A DNA stretch of 64,000 nucleotides from QHXN01 sp032162705. Lineage in GTDB: Bacteria > Acidobacteriota > Blastocatellia > Pyrinomonadales > Pyrinomonadaceae. Within the stretch, counting starts at the first letter, position 1. Every line of letters begins with the position of its first letter. Made by a program: the position numbers and the translations under genes. The notes under the pieces are model-generated. The model searched no databases. It was given only the letters and a program-made list of their open reading frames with translations, and was not told the origin of the DNA. Of this stretch, positions 8,477 to 16,669 are shown in pieces. The DNA lies in contig JAVRON010000098.1 of NCBI GenBank assembly GCA_032162705.1, positions 1 through 64,000 of the forward strand. The letters run 5' to 3'.

Positions 8477-9130
8477 TCAGAACTCTCTCGGCGGCGCAGC
8501 GGTGTCGTCCGTGTTGCCGACCTTGCGCTGGCGCTTGGTCTCGGCGGCGGGCGTCTCTTCGACGCGGATGCCTATCTCGCGTTCGGCGAATTGGGCGGCA
8601 GAGGCGATGCCGGGGTCGAGCGATTGTGTGAACGGCTTGATCCGTTCGAGCGTGCCGTGGTCGCCGACGGCGGCGAGCACTTCGAGGAGTCGTATCTGCG
8701 TGTTGCCGTTGACGCCGTTAAGAAAGACGTAGAGCGGCTCAGGGCCTTCGAGTTGTTTGAGGTAGGCGACCGACTGCTCGGCCTGCTTCTTCTCGTCGAG
8801 CGCACGCACGAGCGCGAAGAGGCTCTCGTTCTTTCCCATCCGGTAGAGCGCCCAGTCGAGCGCAAGGCGCACACGCGCGTCTCTTTCCTGTGCGCGGTAG
8901 CCTTCGACGAGTCGCCGGTGCTCGACGGCTGCCTGTCGCGCAAGCTCTTCGGCTGCGGCGCGACGCTCAAGCGGATTCCTGCTCGAAAGCTTCCTCGCGA
9001 CCGTAGCCGAAGCGATGCCCGCCGAGTTCGTCTGCTCGTCCTGAGAAAGAAGATGCGCCGATACGCCCGCATGTGCCTGTCCGAGAAGGAGTGTCAATAG
9101 AGCTAGAGTCAAAACGCGCTTGGTCGTCAT
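8477..9130 (-). CDS. Secreted HEAT-repeat-like protein
   Basis: 217 aa. The N-terminus (MTTKRVLTLALLTLLLGQAHAG) is a typical Sec signal peptide with cleavage after AHA. The mature part is all-helical with Arg/Leu/Ala-rich repeats such as RNPLERRAAAEELARQ and TQIRLLEVLAAVGDHG, which resemble HEAT/armadillo repeats. No enzyme motif is visible. It stands alone between two repeat elements and is probably a periplasmic scaffold or binding protein. No specific function can be given. Confidence 0.65.
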   Translation of the reverse strand: MTTKRVLTLALLTLLLGQAHAGVSAHLLSQDEQTNSAGIASATVARKLSSRNPLERRAAAEELARQAAVEHRRLVEGYRAQERDARVRLALDWALYRMGKNESLFALVRALDEKKQAEQSVAYLKQLEGPEPLYVFLNGVNGNTQIRLLEVLAAVGDHGTLERIKPFTQSLDPGIASAAQFAEREIGIRVEETPAAETKRQRKVGNTDDTAAPPREF

Positions 9131-9182
9131 AGCTAAACCTCAGCCACTTCGGGTTGTTTCAATGTTGAGAATCGCTTTGGTA

Positions 9183-9310
9183 GCAGTTAACCGCAGAGGC
9201 TCAGAGGATGCGGAGATGACACGGATAGAATTTGAAATTTCAAATTTCAAATCATAAATCTCTGCGCCTTCCCCACATACTCTGTGCCTCTGTGGTTAAT
9301 CACTGCTCAC
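9183..9310. repeat. Palindromic repeat, CCGCAGAGG family variant
   Basis: GCAGTTAACCGCAGAGGCTC at 9183-9202 is answered by GTGCCTCTGTGGTTAATCACT near 9285-9305. The centre holds a short AT-rich palindrome (TTGAAATTTCAA) not seen in the shorter copies. It occupies most of the gap between the M16 peptidase pair and the HEAT gene. Confidence 0.8.
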
Positions 9311-9367
9311 TCAACTCTCTACGAAAGAGGATGAGAACAAACGGGCGAAGAAATCACGCCCGCATTC

Positions 9368-10900
9368 TCACTGTTTCGCTGCGCCGCCCGCGGCCTTGTG
9401 GAGCGTTCCCGTGTTGAGGTCAAGCTCATCGCGCTTGATGATCTCGACGTTTGGAAACTGCTTGCGCAGCGGCTCGATGAAGTTCTTCGCATCGCCGACG
9501 ATGATGATGCTTGCGTCCTTGACGCCGAGACGCGAGCCGGCGAACTTCTGAATCTGCGCGGGCGTGACCGACTGCACGCTCGTGATGTAGTGGTTGATCT
9601 CGTCGAGACTCAACCCGTAGAGCGCCAGCGATGCGATCTGTCCGACCAGTCCTTCGGTCGTCTCCAGCGAGCGCCCGAAGCCGCCGATGAGAACGGCCTT
9701 GCGCGGCGTCAGCTCCGTCTCCGTCACGGCCTCGTTCGAGAGACGCGTCAGCTCCGTCAAGAGCAGCGAGGCAACCTCCGCGCCCGACTCGTTCTTCGTC
9801 TGCGCCGAGGCGACGTATGGGCCGATTTCGCGGCGCGTGTCGAGCGAAGAGCGCGCGCCGTAGCTTAAGCCCCGCTTGATGCGTATCTCCTGATTCAGAC
9901 GGCCCGAGTAGCCCGAGAGCACGGAGTTGGCGACCAGGCCCGTATAGAAATCCGGGTCGGTTCGCGCGATGCCGCGCCGTGCAAACAGAACCGCGGCCTG
10001 CCCCGCGCCGGGCATGTCAACGACGACGACGCGCTGGTCGCCCTTCCCTGCCGCCGTCGCGTCCGAGGCTTTCGACTGCGCCGAAGGCAACGCCGTCGAA
10101 GGCTTCGCCCAATCGCCGAAAAGTTTTTCGGTCAGTGCAAAGGCGTCCGCCGCTTTGATATCGCCGCCGATGACGAGGATCGCATTGTCAGGACGGTAAT
10201 ACATCGAGTGGAGCGCGGCCACGTCTTCGCGTTTGATGCGTTGAAGCGACTCGGTCGTGCCGGAGACGGGATGGCCGTACGGCGTGTCGCCGAAGACGAC
10301 GCGCGAGGCGACCCAGGAAGCGAGCGTGCCGGGACTGTTCATTCCTACGCTCAAAGAGTCGAGATACTGCTGGCGCAGGCGCTCAATCTCTTCGTCGTTG
10401 AAGACAGGATTGCGAACCACGTCGGCAAGTATCGACATCGCAGGCTCGGTCTTCGACGAGATAACATTGACGGTCGCATGCGCGGCGTCCCAACTCGCGC
10501 CCGTGCTGATGACACCGCCGAGCGCCTCGATCTCCTGCGCGATCTGCGGCGCGGTGCGCGTCTTCGTACCTTTCGTCAGAAGCTCCGCCGTCATATCGGC
10601 GACGCCGCTCAAAGAGGCCGGATCAACCTCGCCGCCATTCTTTACCATCAACTGCGCGCCGACGAGTGGCGTGTTGTGATTCTCAATGACGATGACGCGC
10701 AGGCCGTTCTTCAGTGTGCGCTCGACGGGCTTGGGAACGTTGACCGAGCGCGGCGCGGCGGGCGGAGGCGGCGTCTCCTGCGGCACGGGCGCGCCGGCGG
10801 TCTGCGCGCGTGCGTCGCTCGCCGCAAGCACGCCAGCCGAGGCCAGAAGGACGACGCAGACAAGCGCCGCGAGTCGAATCTCTTTCAGAAAGGATTTCAT
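9368..10900 (-). CDS. M16-family peptidase, predicted non-catalytic partner
   Basis: Secreted insulinase-family protein of 510 aa with a signal peptide (residues 1-32, ending ARAQ). It has the two-domain M16 architecture: N-terminal half about 50-270, C-terminal half about 270-490. The zinc motif HxxEH is absent. The aligned stretch is GVADMTAELLTKGTKTR, so no zinc ligand pair remains. Its start overlaps the stop of the catalytic M16 gene by 4 bp. In many bacteria such pairs form heterodimers, with the inactive subunit completing the closed chamber, as in mitochondrial MPP alpha/beta. The substrate is unknown. Confidence 0.87.
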   Translation of the reverse strand: MKSFLKEIRLAALVCVVLLASAGVLAASDARAQTAGAPVPQETPPPPAAPRSVNVPKPVERTLKNGLRVIVIENHNTPLVGAQLMVKNGGEVDPASLSGVADMTAELLTKGTKTRTAPQIAQEIEALGGVISTGASWDAAHATVNVISSKTEPAMSILADVVRNPVFNDEEIERLRQQYLDSLSVGMNSPGTLASWVASRVVFGDTPYGHPVSGTTESLQRIKREDVAALHSMYYRPDNAILVIGGDIKAADAFALTEKLFGDWAKPSTALPSAQSKASDATAAGKGDQRVVVVDMPGAGQAAVLFARRGIARTDPDFYTGLVANSVLSGYSGRLNQEIRIKRGLSYGARSSLDTRREIGPYVASAQTKNESGAEVASLLLTELTRLSNEAVTETELTPRKAVLIGGFGRSLETTEGLVGQIASLALYGLSLDEINHYITSVQSVTPAQIQKFAGSRLGVKDASIIIVGDAKNFIEPLRKQFPNVEIIKRDELDLNTGTLHKAAGGAAKQ

Positions 10901-12288
10901 CGGCTTCTCTCCTTCTGCGCGCCCGCGCTCGTCTTCTCTGTCTTCGGCGTTTCGGCCTGATACGTGATGACGACGCGATTCCTGTCGTTGAAATACTTCT
11001 TCATGACGCGCTGAACGTCGGCGGACGTGACGGCCTGAAGGCGTTCGATGTCGGTGTTGACGCGGCGAGCGTCGCCGACGATCACAGCGGCCTGTCCGAT
11101 GGCGAAGGCTTTGCCGCTGTTCGTCTCGCGCTCGCGCAGAGCGTTTGCGACCAGTTGGTTGACGGCCTTCTCAAGCTCCGCCTTTGTGACCGGCTCGTCC
11201 TGCATACGCTTCAGCTCGACGAGCAGAGCGCGTTCGGCGTCCGCTGGCTTCTTGTCGCTCGCGAGGATAGCGCCGAGGACGAAGAGACCGGGGTCTTGCC
11301 GCAGGTCTCCGTTGGCGAAAGCCTCCTGCGCGATCTGCTGCTGGTAGACGAGCGACTGGTAGAGCCGCGAAGACTCGCCGTTGCCCAGGATAGATTCGGC
11401 GACACGCAGCGCATCCGCGTCGGGATTGGAGACGGGCGGCGCGAGATACGTGATCGCGACGGCGGGCAGCGGCACGTTCGGGCCCGTCTCGTCGTAGCGC
11501 TTCTCGGCGGTGCGCTCCGGCTCCTTCACCGTCACGCGCGGGATGGGCGTTCCCGGCTTTGCGATCTTGGCGAAATACTTGTCAACCCATGAGTCGAGCT
11601 GCTGCTGCTCGAAGTCGCCGACGACGATCAGCACAGCGTTGTCGGGGCGGTAGAAGGTCGAGTGGAAGGCGCGCACGTCTTCAAGCGTCGAGGCGTCGAG
11701 GTCTTCCTTGCTGCCGATGGTCGGGCGATGATAAGGGTGCGTCGTGAACGAATCCTTGTCGATGGCGTAGAAGAGTCGTCCATAAGGCGGCGCGAGCACG
11801 CTCGTATTGAACTCCTCTTTGACCACGTCGCGCTCGCTGTGGAAGTTCTTGTCGTTAACGTTCAATGAACTCAAGCGGTCGGCCTCGGCCCACAGAAGCG
11901 TCTCAAGATAGTTCGACGGCACGACCTCGTAATAGTTCGTCACGTCGTCCGAGGTCGAGGCGTTGTTCCAGCCGCCCACGTCCTCGGTCAGACGATCCAT
12001 CTGCTCATCATGAAGGTTGCGAGCCGACTTGAACATCAGGTGCTCGAAGAGATGCGCGAAGCCGCTGCGATGGTCTGGGTCGTCCTTCGAGCCGACCTTG
12101 TACCAAACCTGTATGGCGACGGTCGGGCTTGAACGCTCTTGAGCGCTGTAGACGACGAGGCCATTGGCGAGCTTGCGCTCTTTGAAGTTGATGGGCGGCA
12201 CGCGCGTCTGCGCCGCCGCCTGTCGCGCGACGAGCGCCGCGGAGGCGAGCGCGCACAGAAGCAGAAAGACTGTCGTTCGTCGAAGCAT
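10897..12288 (-). CDS. M16-family zinc metallopeptidase, catalytic subunit
   Basis: 463 aa from ATG 12288, which is preceded by AGAGGA and immediately gives a signal peptide ending ARQAAAQ. The frame stays open to 12396 but adds no plausible sequence. The inverted zinc motif HLFEH (His79, Glu82, His83) is intact, with the third ligand expected at Glu159 in SERDVVKEEF. A long C-terminal M16 domain follows. Probably a periplasmic peptide-degrading protease acting as a heterodimer with the overlapping downstream gene. The two are translationally coupled through ATGA. Confidence 0.88.
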   Translation of the reverse strand: MLRRTTVFLLLCALASAALVARQAAAQTRVPPINFKERKLANGLVVYSAQERSSPTVAIQVWYKVGSKDDPDHRSGFAHLFEHLMFKSARNLHDEQMDRLTEDVGGWNNASTSDDVTNYYEVVPSNYLETLLWAEADRLSSLNVNDKNFHSERDVVKEEFNTSVLAPPYGRLFYAIDKDSFTTHPYHRPTIGSKEDLDASTLEDVRAFHSTFYRPDNAVLIVVGDFEQQQLDSWVDKYFAKIAKPGTPIPRVTVKEPERTAEKRYDETGPNVPLPAVAITYLAPPVSNPDADALRVAESILGNGESSRLYQSLVYQQQIAQEAFANGDLRQDPGLFVLGAILASDKKPADAERALLVELKRMQDEPVTKAELEKAVNQLVANALRERETNSGKAFAIGQAAVIVGDARRVNTDIERLQAVTSADVQRVMKKYFNDRNRVVITYQAETPKTEKTSAGAQKERSR

Positions 12289-12592
12289 AGCTGAGATTCC
12301 TCTTGTTACTCGGGTCGGACTTCCCCGGCCCGCGCGGGAGATTGGTTTGCGCGAGCTTGGATGCCCGTCCACGGAAAGATTGTTGTACGTGAACACGGTC
12401 GGCCAGCGGTGCGGTGAGTCTCGAACTTGAGGGAAGAACTTCCGCGCTTTCGTTGGCCGTTCAGGTCTCTGGTTTACGAACTCCGCATCGTGTAAGTTTC
12501 CGGGGAAAGCCCTCGATTGAATGATTTAAGCCTCTACACCACGTCAATCATCCAACAGAACGGAAACTCTATACGTGAAACTGGATTTCCGG
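12289..12592. other. Intergenic stretch without recognised genes
   Basis: About 300 bp upstream of the M16 pair. It must hold the promoter for the minus-strand pair, but no convincing -35/-10 match could be picked. It contains no credible start codon with coding bias and no repeat of the families seen elsewhere. Confidence 0.5.
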
Positions 12593-12740
12593 GCGGAAGC
12601 CCGACCGTGAGGGAGGGCGTATGGAAGGATGAACTAGGAACGATGAACGATGAACTGAAGACCGTTTGCCTTCAGTTCATCATTCATCGTTCCTAGTTCA
12701 TCGTTTAGCTTACGCCCTCCCTCACGGTCGGGCTTGCGGC
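12593..12740. repeat. Composite hairpin: GAAGCCCGACCG repeat enclosing a GATGAAC heptad array
   Basis: The outer arms GCGGAAGCCCGACCGTGAGG (12593-12612) and its complement (12714-12738) match the repeats at 57885-57960 and 32743-32771. Inside them is a second inverted repeat with 7-bp units (GATGAAC, AACGATG) at 12628-12660 and 12670-12706. Together they would form one hairpin with arms of about 65-70 bp. Confidence 0.88.
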
Positions 12741-12750
12741 CTCGAACTCT

Positions 12751-12779
12751 TTGCCCGTGCGAAGAATGTAATATAAAAT
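12751..12779 (+). promoter_or_regulatory. Candidate promoter for the FHA-protease gene
   Basis: TTGCCC (12751-12756), 17-bp spacer, TAAAAT (12774-12779). The predicted start near 12786 lies just before the hairpin at 12788-12847. Confidence 0.4.
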
Positions 12780-12787
12780 CGGCGCTG

Positions 12788-12847
12788 GTGGCGAACGCCG
12801 CAAGGGCCGTCGGTAAGTCTGTTGAGACGGTCGAAGGCGTTCGCCAC
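12788..12847 (+). other. Leader hairpin before the FHA-protease gene
   Basis: GTGGCGAACGCC (12788-12799) and GGCGTTCGCCAC (12836-12847) form a perfect 12-bp inverted repeat with a 36-nt loop, 43 bp before the start codon. It lies in the likely 5' leader. A regulatory role is possible but unproven. Confidence 0.5.
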
Positions 12848-12890
12848 AGTTTAGTCTTGGACAGAAGTCAGGGAGTAGTTCGCGCAGGTT

Positions 12891-14507
12891 ATGGCAGGCG
12901 GTCTGGTCGTCCACATCACTTCGGGGGATGAGAGGCACACGGAGGTGCTCTCGCAGGAGCGCGTCCTGATTGGGCCCGGCGAGAACTGCCATATCCGCCT
13001 CGGCTCCGACCTCCTCACCGATTCCAACGTCATGCTCGAACTCGCGCGCCACAACGGCAGCTTCCGCGTCAACGAGTTCGACCCCGAAATCGGTATCACC
13101 TTAAACGGCCGCCCGCTCGCACGCGGCGCGAAGATAGATGACGGCGACGAACTGCGCTTCGGCGCATTCAACGTCGCGATGCAGTTCTTCCCCGTCGGCA
13201 ACCTACCGGCCGTCACCGCCAACCGACGCGCCAGCGTCGCGCCCTTTATCGAGCAGGCCGCGATAGAGGCCGCCGCCACCGCGCGCCGCGACGACGCCAA
13301 AGTTTTCCTGCGCGAGTTCACGCGCGAACTCCTGCGCGAGATCAACTGGAGCACGAAGATCGTCGCCCTCTTTATTGCGATCATCCTCGTCGGCGGCATC
13401 CTCTATCTCGGCAACGCCGTCTATCAGGAGATGCGACGCGGGCGCGAGTTGATTAACAAGCAGAACGATCAGCTTGCGCAGCAGCAGGGCGAGTTGAACC
13501 GTATGGGCGAGCAGTTCGGCGCGGTTGACCAGCGTAATCAGGAGATCATCAACAGCCTCTCGCTCGCGCCGCGCCTGCGCAGCCAGTACGGCAACGGCGT
13601 CTGCCTCATCGCCGGCTCTTACATGCTCTTCGAGCCGGGGACGGGACGACCCATGCGCTACCCGGAGACGCAGACGAACCAGAACGGCGACACCTTACAG
13701 ACGGGCGGCGAGCAGCCGATACTCACAGCCGAAGGCAACGGCCCGCCCTTCATACGCGATTTCGTCGGCACGGGCTTTCACGTCGGCGACGGCTACATCG
13801 TCACGAACCGACACCTCGCCGTCGAACCCTGGACGGCGGACGAGGGCGTGCAGGCGCTCGCGGGAAGCACCCACGGACAGTTCCGCATCACACGTGTGAT
13901 CGTCTTCTTCCCCGGTATACATCAGCCTTTCGTTCTGCACCTCAAACAGACTTCGACGCGCGACGACCTCGCCGTCGGTCAGATGGAGATGAAAGACTTC
14001 CCTGCCAACCTGCCCGTGCTCCCGCTCGACAAAGACCCGGACACGGCCATGATCGGAAGGACGGTCGTGATGATGGGTTATCCGACCGGCGAGGAGCGTC
14101 TGGTCGCGACCATCCCAGAACCGGAGGCGCACACACTTCGCGAGCGCTGCGGCGCTTCGGTCGAGACGCTTCTGTCGTGCCTCTCCGACCGCAACTACAT
14201 CAAGCCGCTCATGACACAGGGACACATCACAGACCTTGAAACTCGCGGCATCGTCTACGACGCACGCAACGCCGTCGGCGGTTCCGGCTCGCCGCTCTTC
14301 GGACAGTCGGGTCGTGTCATCGGCGTCAACTTCGGCACTTTCACACAACTGCCCGACCAGAACTACGCCGTCCCCGTCCGCTTCGCCTATCCTCTGCTCG
14401 AACGCGCGGGCTGGAAGACGGCTGAGCCAACCGAAGAGCAGAACTCTAGCGCCAACGCCAACCAGCAGCCGAAGGAAGCGCGCCCGCCCACAAACCAGCC
14501 ACACTGA
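12891..14507 (+). CDS. Membrane-anchored FHA-like domain plus trypsin-like serine protease
   Basis: 538 aa with a three-part design. Residues 1-105 look like a cytoplasmic FHA fold (RVLIGPGENCHIRLGSD, then NGRPL and DGDELRFG), which in other proteins binds phosphothreonine. One membrane helix (about 155-177) and a short coiled coil (178-225) follow. The periplasmic domain (about 285-500) is S1-like: GYIVTNRHLA with His308, an Asp in TSTRDDLAVG (358/359), and the nucleophile Ser465 in GGSGSPLFG. A trypsin-like protease controlled across the membrane by a phospho-binding domain is the natural reading. No Ser/Thr kinase is nearby. The upstream ribosome site is weak. Confidence 0.82.
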   Translation: MAGGLVVHITSGDERHTEVLSQERVLIGPGENCHIRLGSDLLTDSNVMLELARHNGSFRVNEFDPEIGITLNGRPLARGAKIDDGDELRFGAFNVAMQFFPVGNLPAVTANRRASVAPFIEQAAIEAAATARRDDAKVFLREFTRELLREINWSTKIVALFIAIILVGGILYLGNAVYQEMRRGRELINKQNDQLAQQQGELNRMGEQFGAVDQRNQEIINSLSLAPRLRSQYGNGVCLIAGSYMLFEPGTGRPMRYPETQTNQNGDTLQTGGEQPILTAEGNGPPFIRDFVGTGFHVGDGYIVTNRHLAVEPWTADEGVQALAGSTHGQFRITRVIVFFPGIHQPFVLHLKQTSTRDDLAVGQMEMKDFPANLPVLPLDKDPDTAMIGRTVVMMGYPTGEERLVATIPEPEAHTLRERCGASVETLLSCLSDRNYIKPLMTQGHITDLETRGIVYDARNAVGGSGSPLFGQSGRVIGVNFGTFTQLPDQNYAVPVRFAYPLLERAGWKTAEPTEEQNSSANANQQPKEARPPTNQPH

Positions 14508-14614
14508 ATCCCCATTCACGCGCCCCCTGTCGAAGTGATGAGGACGCTTTTTTTACCGGCATACTCCGTTTTGACACGCGCCCCTTTGTCCGTTACTCTG
14601 CCAGCTTTAGAACT

Positions 14615-14630
14615 TGGCACAATCTTTACA
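14615..14630 (+). promoter_or_regulatory. Possible sigma-54 type (-24/-12) promoter
   Basis: TGGCAC (14615-14620) then TTACA (14626-14630). Spacing equals the TGGCACN5TTGCA consensus, with one mismatch at the -12 G. It lies 63 bp before the membrane glycosyltransferase start. An NtrB/PilS-like kinase elsewhere in the window makes a sigma-54 network plausible. Confidence 0.3.
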
Positions 14631-14692
14631 GCGGGGCACGATAATGTCTTCCGCGACCCCTTCAAGAGTCTTTACGGAGATTTCGCCGAACC

Positions 14693-16408
14693 TTGTCCGC
14701 GCCAGCCGCACCCGCCACGAACGCGAGCATCAAGCCCGAAATCTTCTCAGGGCGGATGGTACGCTCGAAGAGCCGCGCGCTCGTCCTGTGGGTGCTGGCG
14801 CTGCTCGTGCTCGCAGGCTTTTCCTTTCGCGTCTACAGGCTCGGCGCAGAGAGTTTGAGCGAGGACGAGATGAACAAAGTCCGCGCCGTCGCCGAATACC
14901 GCGAGCGCGGGTTGACGCCCGCCAACGGCGAGCACCCGTTCCTGATGAAGGCTCTGCTCGCCTTGAGTATCGTCGCCTCGGAACGTTGGAACCAAACCTC
15001 AATCGCATCTCAAAATCCGCTGCTTCAGGTTTCGACAGAGACCGCCGCGCGTCTGCCCGGCGTACTGCTCGGGGCACTGACTGCGCTTCTTATCTTTCTC
15101 GTCTCTACTGAATTGTTCGGCGTCGAGGTCGGTCTTGTCGCTGCCGCGCTCTGGGCTTTCGACCCCGCCGCCATCGGCTTTAACCGCATCGCCAAAGAGG
15201 ACAGCTTCCTACTCTTCTTTTTCCTTTTAGCCAACGTCTTCTGGCTGCGCGGGCAGAGGGTCGCCGAAGAGGGCAAACGCGGGCCCGAGCCTTTCTACTG
15301 GGCCACAGCCGCCGCCTTCGGCGCGATGATGGCCTCGAAGTACGTGCCGCACTTCATCGCCATCAGCGGCGCATACTACTGGGCCTTTCAGGGCGTCGAG
15401 CAGACGCGCTGGCGGATGGGCAAGCTCAAGTGGCTCGTCTTCTTCTCGGTGATGGGGCTGGCGTTCCTCATCTGCAACCCGACTATTTTGTTGCCGGGCA
15501 CATGGCACGAGATGCGCGTCTTTGCGAGCGAGAATCGCATCGGCCACGACAGCTATGAATTCCTCGGCCAACTCTATCGCAATCAGGTGACGCTGTGGCT
15601 TCAAGGCTCGCCCTGGTATTTCTACTACGTCTTCATGGGCGTGAAGCTGACATTGCCGGTGCTGCTCGCCTTCATCGTCGGACTTCCGCAACTCTTTCGC
15701 CGACGCCTCGGTGACGGGCGCTACTTTCTTCTCTTCTGGCTCTTCTTCTGGTTCTTCCCGTTCACATTTATGGGCGGGAAGTTCACTCGCTATTTCACCT
15801 TCGCACTGCCCGCGGTGTTGATGACTTCGGCCATCGGCATCTGCTTTGCCGCGAGTCTTCTGGCGCGTCTGCCCGCGCGACGACCCGGACAAGACGGTTC
15901 GGCTTTGGTCTATGCGCGCGCCTGTCTCGCTCTCGTCGTACTCGCCTTCTCGGTCTACGGCTCGGCGAGCGCCGCCCCGCATTATCGCCTCTACACGAAC
16001 ATGCTCGGTGGAGGAACGGCGCGCGCGGGCAGTTACTTTCCGCACGACGAATTCTACGACGCGAGCACGCGTGAAGTGATCGAGACAATCGCGCGACTCG
16101 CGCCCGCGGGCGCACGTGTCGCCAGCGAGACCCCGGAACTCTTGGCTTACTACGCACAGCTCGCAGGCCGCGCAGACCTTCGTACCATCTCGCTTTCGGA
16201 TCGAGCGGCGCTCCGCGACTTCGCGCCCGGCGACGTTGTGGTCGTCGCACGCGGTCGGCGCTATTTCAGTAACGATGAGTTAACGTCGCGTCTGGAAGCT
16301 GCGTCTCAACCGTCGGTGACTATTTCGCTCGGCGGCGTCGAGTCGGCGCGCATCTACGTTCTCGATAATGTTTCGCTCGGTGCGGTGTCGGAGTCGGTTA
16401 ACCGTTAG
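14693..16408 (+). CDS. Dolichyl-phosphate-mannose-type (GT39/ArnT-like) membrane glycosyltransferase
   Basis: 571 aa, about 10-12 transmembrane helices. The first helix (about 30-48) is followed by the periplasmic acidic motif SLSEDEMNK and by EHPFLMKALLAL, the usual layout of GT-C enzymes that use polyprenyl-phosphate sugars. Such enzymes decorate proteins, lipid A or glycans at the outer face of the inner membrane. A soluble region of about 100 aa ends the protein. The start given is a TTG; an ATG at 14756 (residue 22) begins closer to the first helix and is an alternative. No lipid A or pilin-glycan genes are adjacent, so the acceptor is open. Confidence 0.8.
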   Translation: MSAPAAPATNASIKPEIFSGRMVRSKSRALVLWVLALLVLAGFSFRVYRLGAESLSEDEMNKVRAVAEYRERGLTPANGEHPFLMKALLALSIVASERWNQTSIASQNPLLQVSTETAARLPGVLLGALTALLIFLVSTELFGVEVGLVAAALWAFDPAAIGFNRIAKEDSFLLFFFLLANVFWLRGQRVAEEGKRGPEPFYWATAAAFGAMMASKYVPHFIAISGAYYWAFQGVEQTRWRMGKLKWLVFFSVMGLAFLICNPTILLPGTWHEMRVFASENRIGHDSYEFLGQLYRNQVTLWLQGSPWYFYYVFMGVKLTLPVLLAFIVGLPQLFRRRLGDGRYFLLFWLFFWFFPFTFMGGKFTRYFTFALPAVLMTSAIGICFAASLLARLPARRPGQDGSALVYARACLALVVLAFSVYGSASAAPHYRLYTNMLGGGTARAGSYFPHDEFYDASTREVIETIARLAPAGARVASETPELLAYYAQLAGRADLRTISLSDRAALRDFAPGDVVVVARGRRYFSNDELTSRLEAASQPSVTISLGGVESARIYVLDNVSLGAVSESVNR

Positions 16409-16487
16409 GCTGGAATTTTCCGGGCAACAATGTTTGAGCGCGGCGGCATCGCACGGGCCGGCGAGAAACAGTGGCGGGACTTTTCGA

Positions 16488-16508
16488 GAGGCGTGGGAAT
16501 TACGCCTC
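16488..16508 (+). terminator. Small hairpin after the GT39-like gene
   Basis: GAGGCGT (16488-16494) and ACGCCTC (16502-16508), 7-nt loop, 80 bp after the stop codon. No U tract follows, so terminator function is doubtful. Confidence 0.3.
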
Positions 16509-16669
16509 CGTTCGTGTAAATTGATCTGGTACGAACGTTGCACACTTCAGCCGCGAGGCTTTGTGAGACACGGCGTCCGCCGGATTTTGACTTCTTCGGA
16601 AACTGGCGAGGCGCAGTCTTCTCGCTCCCGTTGGAGCTTTCCCGTGAGGGATGAGGAATCATTGAGGAT

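Noticed and set aside
15227..16045. Minus-strand open frame of 272 codons over the GT39-like gene
   Set aside because: Highly charged shadow of a membrane protein. It is not a plausible protein by itself.
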